From Saprospiraceae bacterium (lineage in GTDB: Bacteria; Bacteroidota; Bacteroidia; Chitinophagales; Saprospiraceae), in the NCBI GenBank assembly GCA_026983735.1, contig JALSTN010000255.1, positions 1-34,485 on the forward strand: 34,485 bases of DNA, in the 5' to 3' direction. A program made the position numbers and the translations under genes. Numbering within the stretch: position 1 is the first letter of the stretch; the number at the start of each line of letters is the position of its first letter. Positions 1-9,344 of the stretch are shown piece after piece. The notes beneath the pieces are model-generated. The model did no database searches. It was given only the letters and a program-made list of their open reading frames with translations, and was not told the origin of the DNA.

Positions 1-1699
1 TCTTCCATTCTACCAATCTCCGCGGTCGTTTTCTCCTTCGAATAAAGGAGATGAGCCGTTGGATAAATCCGATAAGTCTGAGTCCCTCAAGGGCCTGAGC
101 TCCCTCCATGATGTCCAGGGGAAGTACTTCGCGCTCACTGTCTGCTATCGCGAATGGAATATTTGTTTTCATTGCATATCCCAGGATCAACCGCTCAAGT
201 CCATGGTTCCAACTCACGATGTCTGTCTCCAGTTCAGGGTCTCCCGCAATTCCAAATCGAATGTTGGCCCTTTGAATTAGTCTACGCACCGCATCCAAAT
301 CCTTAATTTCGGTAGCAGCACGAATAAAATCCGATTCCAAAAGCTGGAATATGCCTTCAGATGTAAAGTCTTCTTCTCTCAATTGCAGGAGTGCCTTAAG
401 GACGCCAATCGGGTTGTCCAATCCATTATAACTTCTATCCGTTATCGTGAAAGGAATGCGCCGTTCTTTTTTGATATTGTTGAAGACGGCTTGTATAAAT
501 GGGGCGTAAGTATCTATATTTGGGACAAGTACGATCATTTCATGCGGCTTATAACCATGAAGCTCCATTTGTCTCAGCAGGTAGTCATACAAGCCTTCAA
601 TCTCTCGATAAGGTGTATAATGTGCTGCTATATTTATGCTGTCATCTTGAAGGGTGGAGGAGGGGATGAGAGAATTAGGGTTTGGTATGAAATTGTTGAA
701 CAAGTCCATCTGAATGGTCTCCAGTAGTGAATGTGAACGACCGGAGGATGGGAGGGTAGGTGGCACAGATACCATCTGAACCTCATCAGCAAGCTCACCG
801 AAGAATACGGCCATGAGCTCTTTGGCAGTGCGCCCCCAATTCATCAAAAGTGGGTTGCCTTTATAAAGGTATTGGCTAGCCGGGTCGATATGGTAGATGC
901 GTTTTATCCAATAGGCTGATTTCTCTGAAATATCATGATACCAATACGTCTCCGGAGCCGGGTTGATAAAATAAAAAGAAACCTGTGTAATGGTCGAAAT
1001 TTTGCGAAGAAACAATTGTAGGTGAAAACGGGTAAAGGTGGACAGCCCAAAGAAACTAATCCTGGGATACGTACGTCGAATTTGTGCTTGTATTTTTGGG
1101 TCATTGAGGCGCTTCTCCAATTCCATGCTCAAGGTCGTTTTGTCCATGTCTTTAGAGTGTCGCTTTAGGATCTGTTTGGATCGGGACCATAAGGTTTTTT
1201 GCCAGTCATTTTGAAGGATAAATTCGGGATCTTTAGTCTTGAGATCTGGTGTTTTATCAGCGTTCCAAGCCGAGATGAATTCCGGTCGATAAACCGTGTA
1301 CTGATCGAATAAATCAGCAGTAGTAGTCGCGAGCATCATCCTCTTTAGAGCATCGTCCCGATAGTATTGGTAGACGGAGGGGTACTTGGTCTGAAAATCG
1401 GGTTCGTCGAGAATATCAAAGAGCACCCATCTCAATTGCGGCGGGGTGATCATCTCCTCGGTTGTCAGCCCGGCTAAGTGAAAAAAAGACTTGAGCAAAT
1501 GATCCGGGCTGTAGTAGTTCATCTGTGCCGATATGCCATTGTTCTCCGCTATTTTTATGGATAACCATCGCCGCATTCCCTCTGTCTGGACCACGAGTTG
1601 TTCACTCCCAAATGGTCCGAGAGGTGCTGTTTTAATTTGCTGGGACAGCACTTTTGCCAGTTGGTTAAGGTCATTGGAGAGATAGAGTGTAACAGGCAT
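1..1699 (-). CDS. recC: RecC-like exodeoxyribonuclease V gamma subunit (partial, C-terminus off the left edge)
   Basis: The reading frame starts at ATG 1699-1697 and stays open to the left edge, giving 566 residues without a stop. The N-terminus reads MPVTLYLSNDLNQLAKVL and is followed by VVQTEGMRRWLS, the RecC family's hallmark segment (VVQ..GM.RWL) near the start. Later stretches fit the helicase-like core, for example ISFFGLSTFTRFHLQLF and EIEGLYDYLLRQME. In the known family RecC holds the RecBCD complex together, splits the duplex and scans for Chi; it has a helicase fold without a working ATPase. The start lies 2 bases after the recD stop, so the two genes are almost certainly co-transcribed. 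recB would be expected further left, outside the window. The usual full length is above 1000 residues, so roughly half is visible. Confidence 0.9.
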   Translation of the reverse strand, partial: MPVTLYLSNDLNQLAKVLSQQIKTAPLGPFGSEQLVVQTEGMRRWLSIKIAENNGISAQMNYYSPDHLLKSFFHLAGLTTEEMITPPQLRWVLFDILDEPDFQTKYPSVYQYYRDDALKRMMLATTTADLFDQYTVYRPEFISAWNADKTPDLKTKDPEFILQNDWQKTLWSRSKQILKRHSKDMDKTTLSMELEKRLNDPKIQAQIRRTYPRISFFGLSTFTRFHLQLFLRKISTITQVSFYFINPAPETYWYHDISEKSAYWIKRIYHIDPASQYLYKGNPLLMNWGRTAKELMAVFFGELADEVQMVSVPPTLPSSGRSHSLLETIQMDLFNNFIPNPNSLIPSSTLQDDSINIAAHYTPYREIEGLYDYLLRQMELHGYKPHEMIVLVPNIDTYAPFIQAVFNNIKKERRIPFTITDRSYNGLDNPIGVLKALLQLREEDFTSEGIFQLLESDFIRAATEIKDLDAVRRLIQRANIRFGIAGDPELETDIVSWNHGLERLILGYAMKTNIPFAIADSEREVLPLDIMEGAQALEGLRLIGFIQRLISFIRRRKRPRRLVEWK

Positions 1700-1701
1700 A
1701 T

Positions 1702-3480
1702 TTATAGGGATTTGGGAGAATTTGTATTGGAAGATTGTATTCTTGGGATGATGCCGGACATCCTCCGGGTAGGATTTTGTACGGACTTGATGAGTACCTC
1801 CTTATCTGAGATGAGCAATACTTCGTTTTTTGCTCTTGTTACCGCGGTATAGAGCAATTCTCTCGTCAGTATTCTATGAGCTCTTGTGGGTAAGCACACG
1901 GCAATTGAATCGTATTCGGAACCTTGGCTTTTGTGGATGGTCATGGCAAAAGCAGTTCTAAATCCCGTGAGAATGGATGGGGGAAACGCCCTCAGTGTAC
2001 CTTCTTCTCCTTCAAACCATGCCATTAATGCTCCACTCTCGGGATCGGTGCGGATAAGTCCCTCATCTCCATTGAATAGTTGTAAGTTGTAATCATTGGA
2101 GGTGATTTGGATGGGTTGGTTGTGATAATAAGGTTTTGTCGAACCTAGATATCCTTGATTTTGGAGGAAGTCCTGAATAAGTGTGTTCAGAGAATGGGTG
2201 CCCATGGGGCCTTCGTGGGTGGCGCATAGTGTTCTTGCTTCTCCCAATTTGGTTAAGGCTGTAGCGATGTCCTTTTCTTGGGCATAAGCTGTATAGCGCT
2301 GTAGAAAGATAGTCCATCGATCGTTTTCTAAGGAAGGGACGATATGAAGATTGCCTGTATTGTTAACGTCAGATTCGTAAGGAGCGATCAGACGATCCGG
2401 GTCTGTACATCCGGATAAAAGGAGTTGGCTAAACTGCCCGATTCCTTTTGTCTGATCGAATCGGTGACTGAAGTGTAATTGGAGGATATGCCCTGTTAAG
2501 AAATTGGTTGCATTAGGGATAGACGGAATAGGCCATTGGTCGATCCCCGAAATAAATTCCCCGTAAAAGGACTTGTCGTTTTGATCGGGCAAGGCAAAAG
2601 GTCCTGCTGATGTACATAAATCCCCAAATATAGATCCCGCTTCTACAGAAGAGAGCTGATGGCGATCTCCAAGGAGGACGATTTGAGCCTCATCAGAAGT
2701 CGCGGCTAACAATCTAGCCATAAGAGCAGCATCCATCATGGATGCTTCATCTACGACAATGAGATCAAAGGGCAGGGGGGTGATGGTATCGTATCTAAAC
2801 TTCCCCTCTATCGGATTATATCCGAGCAATCGATGAAGTGTTGAAGCTTCTATTTGCTCTATCTTTTGTCGGATTACATCGTCGAGCTGAAGGCGTTGGG
2901 AGGCTTTTATGAGGGCTTCATTCATTCGCGCTGCAGCTTTGCCCGTCGGTGCGGCAGCAGCTATTTTTATTGGTGGATGCAGTAGCAATTTGGTTGCTAG
3001 AATTCGAGCTACTGAGGTCGTTTTCCCGGTGCCCGGGCCTCCTGTGATAATCGTAAATCGGTACTTTAGAGCGTGAAGTACAGCCATCGTTTGCCAATCG
3101 ACGTTCAAGGGAAAGGGCAACTGTGAGTCAGGGGCCGTGGCTGTCGTTAGAATGAAGTCTGAGATCTCCCTTAAATTGAGGTCCAATGTGGAGGATAATA
3201 AACGTTCAATCTTGTGTAAAATCGTACTTTCATAATGCCAATAACGCTGTAGATACAATCGATCTCCATCCAATATAAATGGTTTTGCCTCGTCATCGCA
3301 ACTCCCCACCCACGGTGAATCAGAAAGATGGTTGATTAGAGAGAGGGAAGCTTCTTGTAGTGCTTCATCCTCTTCGTAGATGCAGATGTGTCCTTCTTCC
3401 AATCTGCGGGAAACGACTTCTGCCGCCTTTCTAACGGAAGGGTCTTTGAAGTAATGACTGAATATCTTGTGTACGTCCAT
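1702..3480 (-). CDS. recD: RecD, exodeoxyribonuclease V alpha subunit (SF1B 5'-3' helicase)
   Basis: The 592-residue protein has the RecD layout. A poorly conserved N-terminal domain (about 1-120) is followed by Walker A GGPGTGKTT at residues 147-155, APTGKAAARM around 177-186, and Walker B VVDEAS at 242-247. Later come LLGDRHQLSSVEAG (motif III), and the UvrD-like C-terminal part with HKSQGSE at 516-522 and YTAVTRAK at 544-551. In the known complex RecD drives 5'-3' unwinding beside RecB and RecC, for double-strand break repair and degradation of linear DNA. The length is typical of RecD and shorter than that of RecD2. The 2-base gap to recC supports an operon. A TATCTTTG box sits on the minus strand at 3515-3522, 34 bases before the start. 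Confidence 0.95.
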   Translation of the reverse strand: MDVHKIFSHYFKDPSVRKAAEVVSRRLEEGHICIYEEDEALQEASLSLINHLSDSPWVGSCDDEAKPFILDGDRLYLQRYWHYESTILHKIERLLSSTLDLNLREISDFILTTATAPDSQLPFPLNVDWQTMAVLHALKYRFTIITGGPGTGKTTSVARILATKLLLHPPIKIAAAAPTGKAAARMNEALIKASQRLQLDDVIRQKIEQIEASTLHRLLGYNPIEGKFRYDTITPLPFDLIVVDEASMMDAALMARLLAATSDEAQIVLLGDRHQLSSVEAGSIFGDLCTSAGPFALPDQNDKSFYGEFISGIDQWPIPSIPNATNFLTGHILQLHFSHRFDQTKGIGQFSQLLLSGCTDPDRLIAPYESDVNNTGNLHIVPSLENDRWTIFLQRYTAYAQEKDIATALTKLGEARTLCATHEGPMGTHSLNTLIQDFLQNQGYLGSTKPYYHNQPIQITSNDYNLQLFNGDEGLIRTDPESGALMAWFEGEEGTLRAFPPSILTGFRTAFAMTIHKSQGSEYDSIAVCLPTRAHRILTRELLYTAVTRAKNEVLLISDKEVLIKSVQNPTRRMSGIIPRIQSSNTNSPKSL

Positions 3481-3514
3481 AGGTTCTGTGACAAATTACG
3501 GCTAAGTCAAGTCT

Positions 3515-3522
3515 CAAAGATA
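3515..3522 (-). promoter_or_regulatory. Candidate -7 box of the recD-recC operon
   Basis: On the minus strand this reads TATCTTTG, an exact match to the Bacteroidota -7 consensus TAnnTTTG. It lies 34 bases upstream of the recD start, which leaves a short leader. No convincing -33 TTTG box is seen at the usual distance. Confidence 0.5.
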
Positions 3523-3741
3523 AGCGTTTTAACCCAAATCACACCTAAGAATATCGGGATAAAACGAATCGAAGTAGCAGTACTGAACAGCGGGTAGAAG
3601 ACTGTATTTCCAAGATGAATTTGTCTGCTGGCAGGATACTTAAGGGGCAAAGTGCCTCTCTTTCTCCTACGGTCCAATACACCATCACTCTAAAATGCTC
3701 TTGAATGTAGGAAAGTCGCCAGACGACAACAAGATTTAAAG

Positions 3742-3749
3742 TATCTTTG
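3742..3749 (+). promoter_or_regulatory. Candidate -7 box of the TPR-like gene
   Basis: TATCTTTG matches TAnnTTTG and ends 14 bases before the ATG at 3764, implying a leader of fewer than ten bases. No -33 box is clear. Confidence 0.45.
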
Positions 3750-3763
3750 GCGTTAATTGAGAT

Positions 3764-5260
3764 ATGAAAGTGTTTAGAAGTATTCTGCTGTTATTTTTGG
3801 TTTTGTTTTCTGTACGGAGCTTTGCCATAGAAAGCCCGGAGGGCGCTATCACACCGACCGTAAGGACGATTTACAGTCATATCTTGGATTTGGAACTGGA
3901 GAAGGCCCAGCGACAGATCAACCTGTTAAAAGTGCAGACCCCGGACAACCCAATGGTGTATTTGCTCGAGAATTACATTGATTTTCTAACCCTTTTTATC
4001 GGAGAGGATACAAGAGATTATGACCGATTATTGCCCAATAAAGACAGAAGAATCAGAGCGATTAGAATGACGTCTAAAAACTCAGCCTATTATCGGTTTA
4101 CCGAGGCGCATATACGACTCCAGTGGGCATTGGTTATGATTAAAATGGAGCATCGTGTCAAAGCATTTAAGGAAATATCGGACGCCTATTTTTTATTAAA
4201 GAAAAACAGGGAAGATTTTCCGGAGTTTTTACCTAATAAAATGACCTATGGTTTCATCCGCGCTATTTTAGGTGCTATGCCTAAGGATGTTCGTTGGTGG
4301 GTTAGCTGGATAGGTATAGAAGGCAATATCAACCGAGGACTTGAAGAGGTAAAGTCTATCGTAAAGGCCAGTGGTGAAGAACGGATGTTTTTACCGGAAG
4401 CGATGGGAATGCTTTCCTTTATATATATTAATTTTAAGAACGCTCCCTCTCAGGCTTACAACTATATTCACTCTCCTGAATTTGCTAGAGTGGATGGTAG
4501 GTTAGCTGAATTTGCCAGAGCTCATGTATTTATCAAGCGACATGATGCATCCGGGGCATTGGTTATCTTAAACAGTATTTCGAAATCCGGAACCGATTTG
4601 AGTTTTCCCTATTTGGATTTTATGAAGGGGATGGCTTATATGCAGTCTCTAAATCCCAAAGCTGAAAAGCATTTCAACCATTTCATACAGACCTTTAAAG
4701 GCCGGCATTATCTCAAAGAGGCGTATCAAAAACTTGCTTGGTGTGATGTTTTGTTTCATCAAGGCAAACAGTATGATCGATATATGGCAGATTGTCAGCG
4801 GGTAGGTGTGGCCGTAACGGATGCGGATAAGGCCGCCTTGGAAGAGGCAAAATCTAAAGTGAAACCCAATAAATATTTGCTGCAAGCGCGTGTCCTGTTA
4901 GACGGCGGGTATTACGATCAATCTTTAGATATATTAGAACAAATCACAGCACTGTTTCAGGTATTTCCTCATAGAACTATGGTAGTCAATTACCTGAAAG
5001 CACGCAATTACGAACAGAAACAGAATTGGTTTCACGCCATACGGTTCTATAAGGAAGTGGTTAAAGCTGTAGCATATGATACGGATTATCGCTTGTGCAA
5101 TGCAGCGTATCACTTGGGCGTGATTTATGCGAGATTGGGCAATGTAAAATTAGCCAAGTATTATTATCACATGGCACTTGGACGCTCTCCTGATCGCTAC
5201 GAATTATCCATTCATTCCAAAGCTACTGCCGGTCTAAACCTCCTGGAATCCAAAAGCTGA
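3764..5260 (+). CDS. Secreted TPR-like repeat protein, function unknown
   Basis: The 498-residue protein begins with a clear Sec signal peptide (MKVFRSILLLFLVLFSVRSFA, then IESPEG). The rest is helical with repeat-like segments. The clearest tetratricopeptide character is in the last 130 residues, for example ARVLLDGGYYDQSLDILEQI and AAYHLGVIYARLGNVKLAKYYYHMAL. It is likely a periplasmic or outer-membrane-associated scaffold. No catalytic motif is visible, and no lipobox cysteine follows the signal. It stands alone on the plus strand, with its own TATCTTTG box, and converges on the tlpA-like gene only 12 bases away. Such proteins are common in Bacteroidota as accessory factors, but I cannot name a partner. 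A copy of the dispersed motif described in the findings lies inside the gene at 4673-4688. Confidence 0.85.
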   Translation: MKVFRSILLLFLVLFSVRSFAIESPEGAITPTVRTIYSHILDLELEKAQRQINLLKVQTPDNPMVYLLENYIDFLTLFIGEDTRDYDRLLPNKDRRIRAIRMTSKNSAYYRFTEAHIRLQWALVMIKMEHRVKAFKEISDAYFLLKKNREDFPEFLPNKMTYGFIRAILGAMPKDVRWWVSWIGIEGNINRGLEEVKSIVKASGEERMFLPEAMGMLSFIYINFKNAPSQAYNYIHSPEFARVDGRLAEFARAHVFIKRHDASGALVILNSISKSGTDLSFPYLDFMKGMAYMQSLNPKAEKHFNHFIQTFKGRHYLKEAYQKLAWCDVLFHQGKQYDRYMADCQRVGVAVTDADKAALEEAKSKVKPNKYLLQARVLLDGGYYDQSLDILEQITALFQVFPHRTMVVNYLKARNYEQKQNWFHAIRFYKEVVKAVAYDTDYRLCNAAYHLGVIYARLGNVKLAKYYYHMALGRSPDRYELSIHSKATAGLNLLESKS

Positions 5261-5272
5261 AGGGGTTTCAAT

Positions 5273-5770
5273 TTAGTTGATTTTATTACTTGTCCAATAC
5301 TTGAGTGAATCCGCTAGCACTTTGCCGTTGTACTTAAAGGCGCCAAGCTGATGTTTGACGACATTCCCTTCTTTGTCTATCACAAAAGTCTCGGGATAGT
5401 AAACGACTCCTAAAAGTGAGAATTTCATGGAAGATAAAAAGGTGAATCCATAGTCATTGGTCTCTTTGAATATTCGTACTTTGTCCATATCCTCATCTGA
5501 AGGAGACAGAAATACAAAGTCAGGGCCTAATTGTTTTCTCGCCTCTTCGAGTATTGGCATTTCTTTCATACAAGGCGAACACCATGTTTTCCAAAAATTG
5601 AGCACGACATTTTTACCTTTGTAATCCTCCATAGTGACAATTTTACCATCCAAAGTCTTGAATGTCCAATGAGCGACATTCGCTTCTTTGTTTAAGAATT
5701 TTTCCTTGACCACATAAAGTAAGGAGCCTACTGCAAGAGCTCCGACAAATAATAGATATTTCCAATTCAT
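5273..5770 (-). CDS. Membrane-anchored TlpA/ResA-like thioredoxin-fold protein
   Basis: The 165-residue protein has one N-terminal hydrophobic anchor (about residues 4-21, WKYLLFVGALAVGSLLYVV). A periplasm-facing thioredoxin domain follows. The active site is WCSPC at 63-67 in the context NFWKTWCSPCMKEMP, and the cis-proline loop is YYPETFVID with P126. Family members reduce disulfides for cytochrome c maturation or other envelope proteins. The CSPC dipeptide differs from the CGPC of the second redoxin in this window (16635-17756). The start lies 12 bases downstream of the gpmI stop on the same strand, so the two are probably co-transcribed. No cytochrome genes are nearby, so the substrate is unknown. 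Confidence 0.88.
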   Translation of the reverse strand: MNWKYLLFVGALAVGSLLYVVKEKFLNKEANVAHWTFKTLDGKIVTMEDYKGKNVVLNFWKTWCSPCMKEMPILEEARKQLGPDFVFLSPSDEDMDKVRIFKETNDYGFTFLSSMKFSLLGVVYYPETFVIDKEGNVVKHQLGAFKYNGKVLADSLKYWTSNKIN

Positions 5771-5782
5771 TTGAATCGATGA

Positions 5783-7315
5783 TTATTTAGGCATGTTAAA
5801 TAATATTTTTCCGGTCATGCCGGAAGGAATAGGCAAACCCATAAGATGTAATATACTTGGAGCTAGGTCGTACAAGTAACCGCTTTTATGAGTACACAGT
5901 CCCCCTTCCTCAACCCAAATGCAAGGTACGGGATTCAGTGAATGTGCTGTGTTGGGCGTACCGTCATCATTGATCATGTAGTCGGCATTGCCATGATCAG
6001 CTGTAATGATGATGGCATACCCCTTCTCTTTAGCTAGCGGTAGGATGTGTTGAAGACACTGATCTACCGTTTCGGCCGCTTTAACGGCTGCTTCGAAGAC
6101 TCCGGTGTGCCCCACCATATCCGTATTGGCGAAGTTCAAACAAATAAAGTCAGGAGACGTATCGATGATTTCAGATATTACTGCATCAGTGACTTGGGGT
6201 GCACTCATCTCAGGTTGCAAATCGTATGTGGCTACTTTTGGGGAGGGAATCATGATGCGATGCTCCCCTTCGAATACTTGCTCTCTTCCTCCTGAAAAGA
6301 AGAAAGTGACGTGTGGATATTTTTCTGTTTCTGCGATTCGCAGTTGGGTTCCTCCCTCTTCTGATATCACTTGACCCAACGTATGATCCAAATTATCCTT
6401 AGGGAAAATAACGGGAATCCCTTTAAAGGATGCATCATATAAAGTAAAGGTAGCAAGGCGAATCGGCAAGGTGTGCATGTCATATTCCGGCAGGTCTTTT
6501 TGTGTCAAAACCGTGGTTAATTCCCTAGGGCGATCTGTCCGGAAATTAAAAAAAATAGCTTCATCTCCGGCTTGTAAGCAGCCTATTGGTAATCCTTTAG
6601 AATCCGACAAGACAATAGGGTGAATAAATTCATCTGTCTCACCTCGTTCATAAGCCTCTCGGATAGCTTGAAGAGGGTCAGAGGCTTCTCTCCCATGACC
6701 CAACACGATAGCATCATAAGCTTCTTTAATACGCTCCCAGCGCTTGTCTCGATCCATGGCGTAATATCGCCCGCTCAAAGTGGCAATCCGTATGTGCTTG
6801 CGATGACCAATATGGTCTAAGAGTTGAGTGATATAATTTATCCCACTTTTGGGATCTGTATCTCTTCCATCGAGAAAAGCATGAATATATATCCGCCGAA
6901 CACCTCTCCGATCTAAGATGTCAATCAGAGCCATCAAATGGGCAATATGGCTGTGAACGCCACCATCTGATACTAACCCAAGAAGATGAATCGGTTTATT
7001 CTCTCTCGTCGAATAAGCTATCCAGTCTTGAAGCACTGGATTGTGTTCCAAGGTATGATTCTCAATGGCTTTATTGATTTTGACTAGGTCTTGGTAAACG
7101 ATTCTTCCCGCTCCGATATGCATATGTCCCACCTCCGAATTGCCCATTTGACCATCGGGCAACCCCACACTCTCACCATAAGTTGTCAATGTACAATGTG
7201 GGTATTTCTTCCAAAGTTGATCGAAAAAGGGCGTGTTTGCTTGCGCGATAGCAGAGCGTTCGGGGTACGGTCCTATTCCCCAACCGTCCATTATGATCAA
7301 CATCGCCTTTTTCAT
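5783..7315 (-). CDS. gpmI: 2,3-bisphosphoglycerate-independent phosphoglycerate mutase
   Basis: This enzyme interconverts 3- and 2-phosphoglycerate in glycolysis and gluconeogenesis, using two metal ions and a phosphoserine. Visible motifs are LIIMDGWG (metal aspartate, about D10), LPDGQMGNSEVGHMHIGAGR with the catalytic serine (about S60), SDGGVHSH, HAFLDGRDTDP, FNFRTDRPRE, and the C-terminal metal sites FANTDMVGHTG and ITADHGNADYM. I prefer the ATG at 7315, which gives 510 residues (normal for the family) and the context MKKAMLIIMDG after an A/T-rich leader. An in-frame ATG at 7357 would add 14 residues with no family resemblance. The gene is followed 12 bases later by the tlpA-like gene and is divergent from the DASS transporter. 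Confidence 0.96.
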   Translation of the reverse strand: MKKAMLIIMDGWGIGPYPERSAIAQANTPFFDQLWKKYPHCTLTTYGESVGLPDGQMGNSEVGHMHIGAGRIVYQDLVKINKAIENHTLEHNPVLQDWIAYSTRENKPIHLLGLVSDGGVHSHIAHLMALIDILDRRGVRRIYIHAFLDGRDTDPKSGINYITQLLDHIGHRKHIRIATLSGRYYAMDRDKRWERIKEAYDAIVLGHGREASDPLQAIREAYERGETDEFIHPIVLSDSKGLPIGCLQAGDEAIFFNFRTDRPRELTTVLTQKDLPEYDMHTLPIRLATFTLYDASFKGIPVIFPKDNLDHTLGQVISEEGGTQLRIAETEKYPHVTFFFSGGREQVFEGEHRIMIPSPKVATYDLQPEMSAPQVTDAVISEIIDTSPDFICLNFANTDMVGHTGVFEAAVKAAETVDQCLQHILPLAKEKGYAIIITADHGNADYMINDDGTPNTAHSLNPVPCIWVEEGGLCTHKSGYLYDLAPSILHLMGLPIPSGMTGKILFNMPK

Positions 7316-7660
7316 AAACTCGATTTTATTAATAGTTTTGTCAATAAAGGTAGTCATGTTTTCTGAGCCGATTCACCACTACCGCTTATACAAAAGATAT
7401 TCAGTGACGTCTGTCTGTAAGCAGTTGCGCTCCTTGTTGAAGAGTGAATTGTGTGATTCTTAGAATCATATATGATTTGGATTTCATCGACTTGTTTTCC
7501 ACGTTAGGATTATGCGATAAAAACCCATTTGAATGCGTATTGTTCGGTATGAAATGGTGGGATGACAACGATGGATATAATCCCGTGAATTAAATCTTCA
7601 TTGCTAGTTCAATTTTGAGATTTTAAGTGTATCTTTGAACTTACAATAGAATCTTTTTTC
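7316..7660. other. Divergent intergenic region between gpmI and the DASS transporter
   Basis: No gene is seen in these 345 bases. The stretch holds a copy of the dispersed motif (GGTATGAAATGGT at 7546-7558) and the TATCTTTG box at 7630-7637 for the transporter. A weaker TATCTTTTG-like box on the minus strand near 7389-7397 could serve gpmI. Confidence 0.5.
7630..7637 (+). promoter_or_regulatory. Candidate -7 box of the DASS transporter gene
   Basis: TATCTTTG is an exact TAnnTTTG match ending 23 bases before the ATG at 7661. A TTG lies at 7601-7603, further upstream than the usual -33 spacing. Confidence 0.5.
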
Positions 7661-9202
7661 ATGGATGATACGCGCCCTTCGATTTTGCCACATCCTTCCG
7701 AAAAATGGAGGTATTTATTGTTTATTGCCGGTCCTGTTTTCGGCCTATACTTTTTCTTTTTTTCCGGGATAAGCCCGGATCAACCTAGTATTTCAAGGAC
7801 CTTGGGGGTCGCTTTGTGGATGGCTTTATGGTGGGTGTCAGAGGTTGTCCCATTAGCGATTACCTCTCTCTTGCCGGTGGTCCTTTTTCCACTTTTGGGT
7901 ATCATGAACGGTAAGGCAGTCTCTTCCACCTACTTTAACCATGTTATTTTTTTATTTATAGGTGGATTTCTTGTGGCATTGGCTATTCAAAAATGGAATT
8001 TACATCGTAGGATTGCATTGAATATTCTGAGCTTTACGGGAGTAAGCCCGGGTAGAATGCTCTTTGGTTTTATGTTTGCAACTGCCTTCTTATCCATGTG
8101 GATATCCAATACTGCTACAACGATGATGATGGTCCCGATATTGATTTCCATCATCGTTAAGCTCGAAGAGATGAATGGGCGGGAAAAGGTAAAAGAATTT
8201 GCAGTAGGTATGCTATTGGCCGTTGCATATAGTGCTTCCATTGGAGGGATCGCAACATTAGTAGGCACCCCGCCCAATTTATCCTTCGCTCGTATTTTTC
8301 ATATTTATTATCCTGGTGCACCGGAAATCTCCTTTGCCCAATGGTTTATATTCGCTGCCCCGCTTTCCTTATTGGCATTTGGGATATTGTATTTTTACTT
8401 GTACTATCTATTTGTTCGTAAAGCTTCCAAATGGAAGAATATCGGACCAGAGACTATTGCTCGTGAAAAAATCGATATGGGGCCTATGTCCTATGAAGAA
8501 AAATGGGTGGCAGCTCTGTTTGTCCTACTGGCAATTCTATGGTTTTCTAGAGTGGATATTGATGTTGGGTCCATTCACATCCCCGGATGGTCAGGGCTCT
8601 TTCCCTTCCCCCGATATATTAATGACGGAACAGTAGCCATTCTTGTTGCTGCACTTTTGTTTGTTCTTCCCACTAGTAAGAAAGAGGATACTTTTTTAAT
8701 GGATTGGAAAGCTGCAGAGGATATTCCATGGGAAATAATATTGCTTTTCGGAGGTGGATTTGCATTGGCAAGTGGGTTTAAAGCCTCCGGTTTATCTAGC
8801 TGGTTTGGCGAACAGCTTGTTTGGCTAAAAGGGGTTCACCCGATGTTGATTGTTTTATGTATCGTCCTACTAGTTACTTTCTTGACGGAACTGACTTCTA
8901 ATACCGCGACAGTAGAGACCTTTTTACCGATTCTAGCCGGGCTTGCAGGGAGTATACAGACCAATCCCCTTCTGTTTATGCTCGCAGCTACATTGGCTGG
9001 GTCAATGGCTTTTATGTTGCCGGTAGCCACCCCGCCCAATGCTATCGTATTTGGGACAAGAAGGGTCCGAGTTACTCAAATGATGCGGGCAGGTTTGATG
9101 CTCAATTTGATTTCTGCCGTCCTTATTACATTGCTTGTATATTTTTATGGGACCTATATATTTCACATTGATCTTACCACAATACCCCAATGGGCAAAGT
9201 GA
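7661..9202 (+). CDS. DASS (SLC13-type) sodium/dicarboxylate symporter
   Basis: The 513-residue, highly hydrophobic protein has about eleven or twelve membrane segments. Two inverted-repeat halves carry the sodium-site signatures: SNTATTMMMVPI at 149-160, followed by IATLVGTPPNLSFA, and in the second half TSNTATVETFLPI (about 411-423) followed by MLPVATPPNAIVFGT. These paired SNT and TPPN motifs define the divalent anion:Na+ symporters, which import succinate, fumarate, malate or related anions across the inner membrane. The exact substrate (dicarboxylate, citrate or sulfate) cannot be read from the sequence; carboxylates are most likely. The ATG at 7661 is the first in frame after the promoter-like box. 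The gene stands alone and converges on porW. Confidence 0.93.
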   Translation: MDDTRPSILPHPSEKWRYLLFIAGPVFGLYFFFFSGISPDQPSISRTLGVALWMALWWVSEVVPLAITSLLPVVLFPLLGIMNGKAVSSTYFNHVIFLFIGGFLVALAIQKWNLHRRIALNILSFTGVSPGRMLFGFMFATAFLSMWISNTATTMMMVPILISIIVKLEEMNGREKVKEFAVGMLLAVAYSASIGGIATLVGTPPNLSFARIFHIYYPGAPEISFAQWFIFAAPLSLLAFGILYFYLYYLFVRKASKWKNIGPETIAREKIDMGPMSYEEKWVAALFVLLAILWFSRVDIDVGSIHIPGWSGLFPFPRYINDGTVAILVAALLFVLPTSKKEDTFLMDWKAAEDIPWEIILLFGGGFALASGFKASGLSSWFGEQLVWLKGVHPMLIVLCIVLLVTFLTELTSNTATVETFLPILAGLAGSIQTNPLLFMLAATLAGSMAFMLPVATPPNAIVFGTRRVRVTQMMRAGLMLNLISAVLITLLVYFYGTYIFHIDLTTIPQWAK

Positions 9203-9344
9203 GCATACACCTAACCGTACATATATCATATTGTGAATCGGGTATGAAATGGTTCAGTCCCCTCTTGAATTCAGGGTTGTTTCCCCGAGCAACATCGGTA
9301 TTTTAGTTGAGTATTTTTTTTAAAAAAAAAGGGCACCTTTTCTA

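Noticed and set aside
59-727. Plus-strand open frames at 59-280 and 383-727
   Set aside because: They lie antisense to a convincing recC frame with family motifs and have no family resemblance themselves.
9310-9335. T-run followed by A-run between the convergent DASS and porW genes
   Set aside because: The stem would contain only A-T pairs with no G-C core, so I do not call it a terminator.
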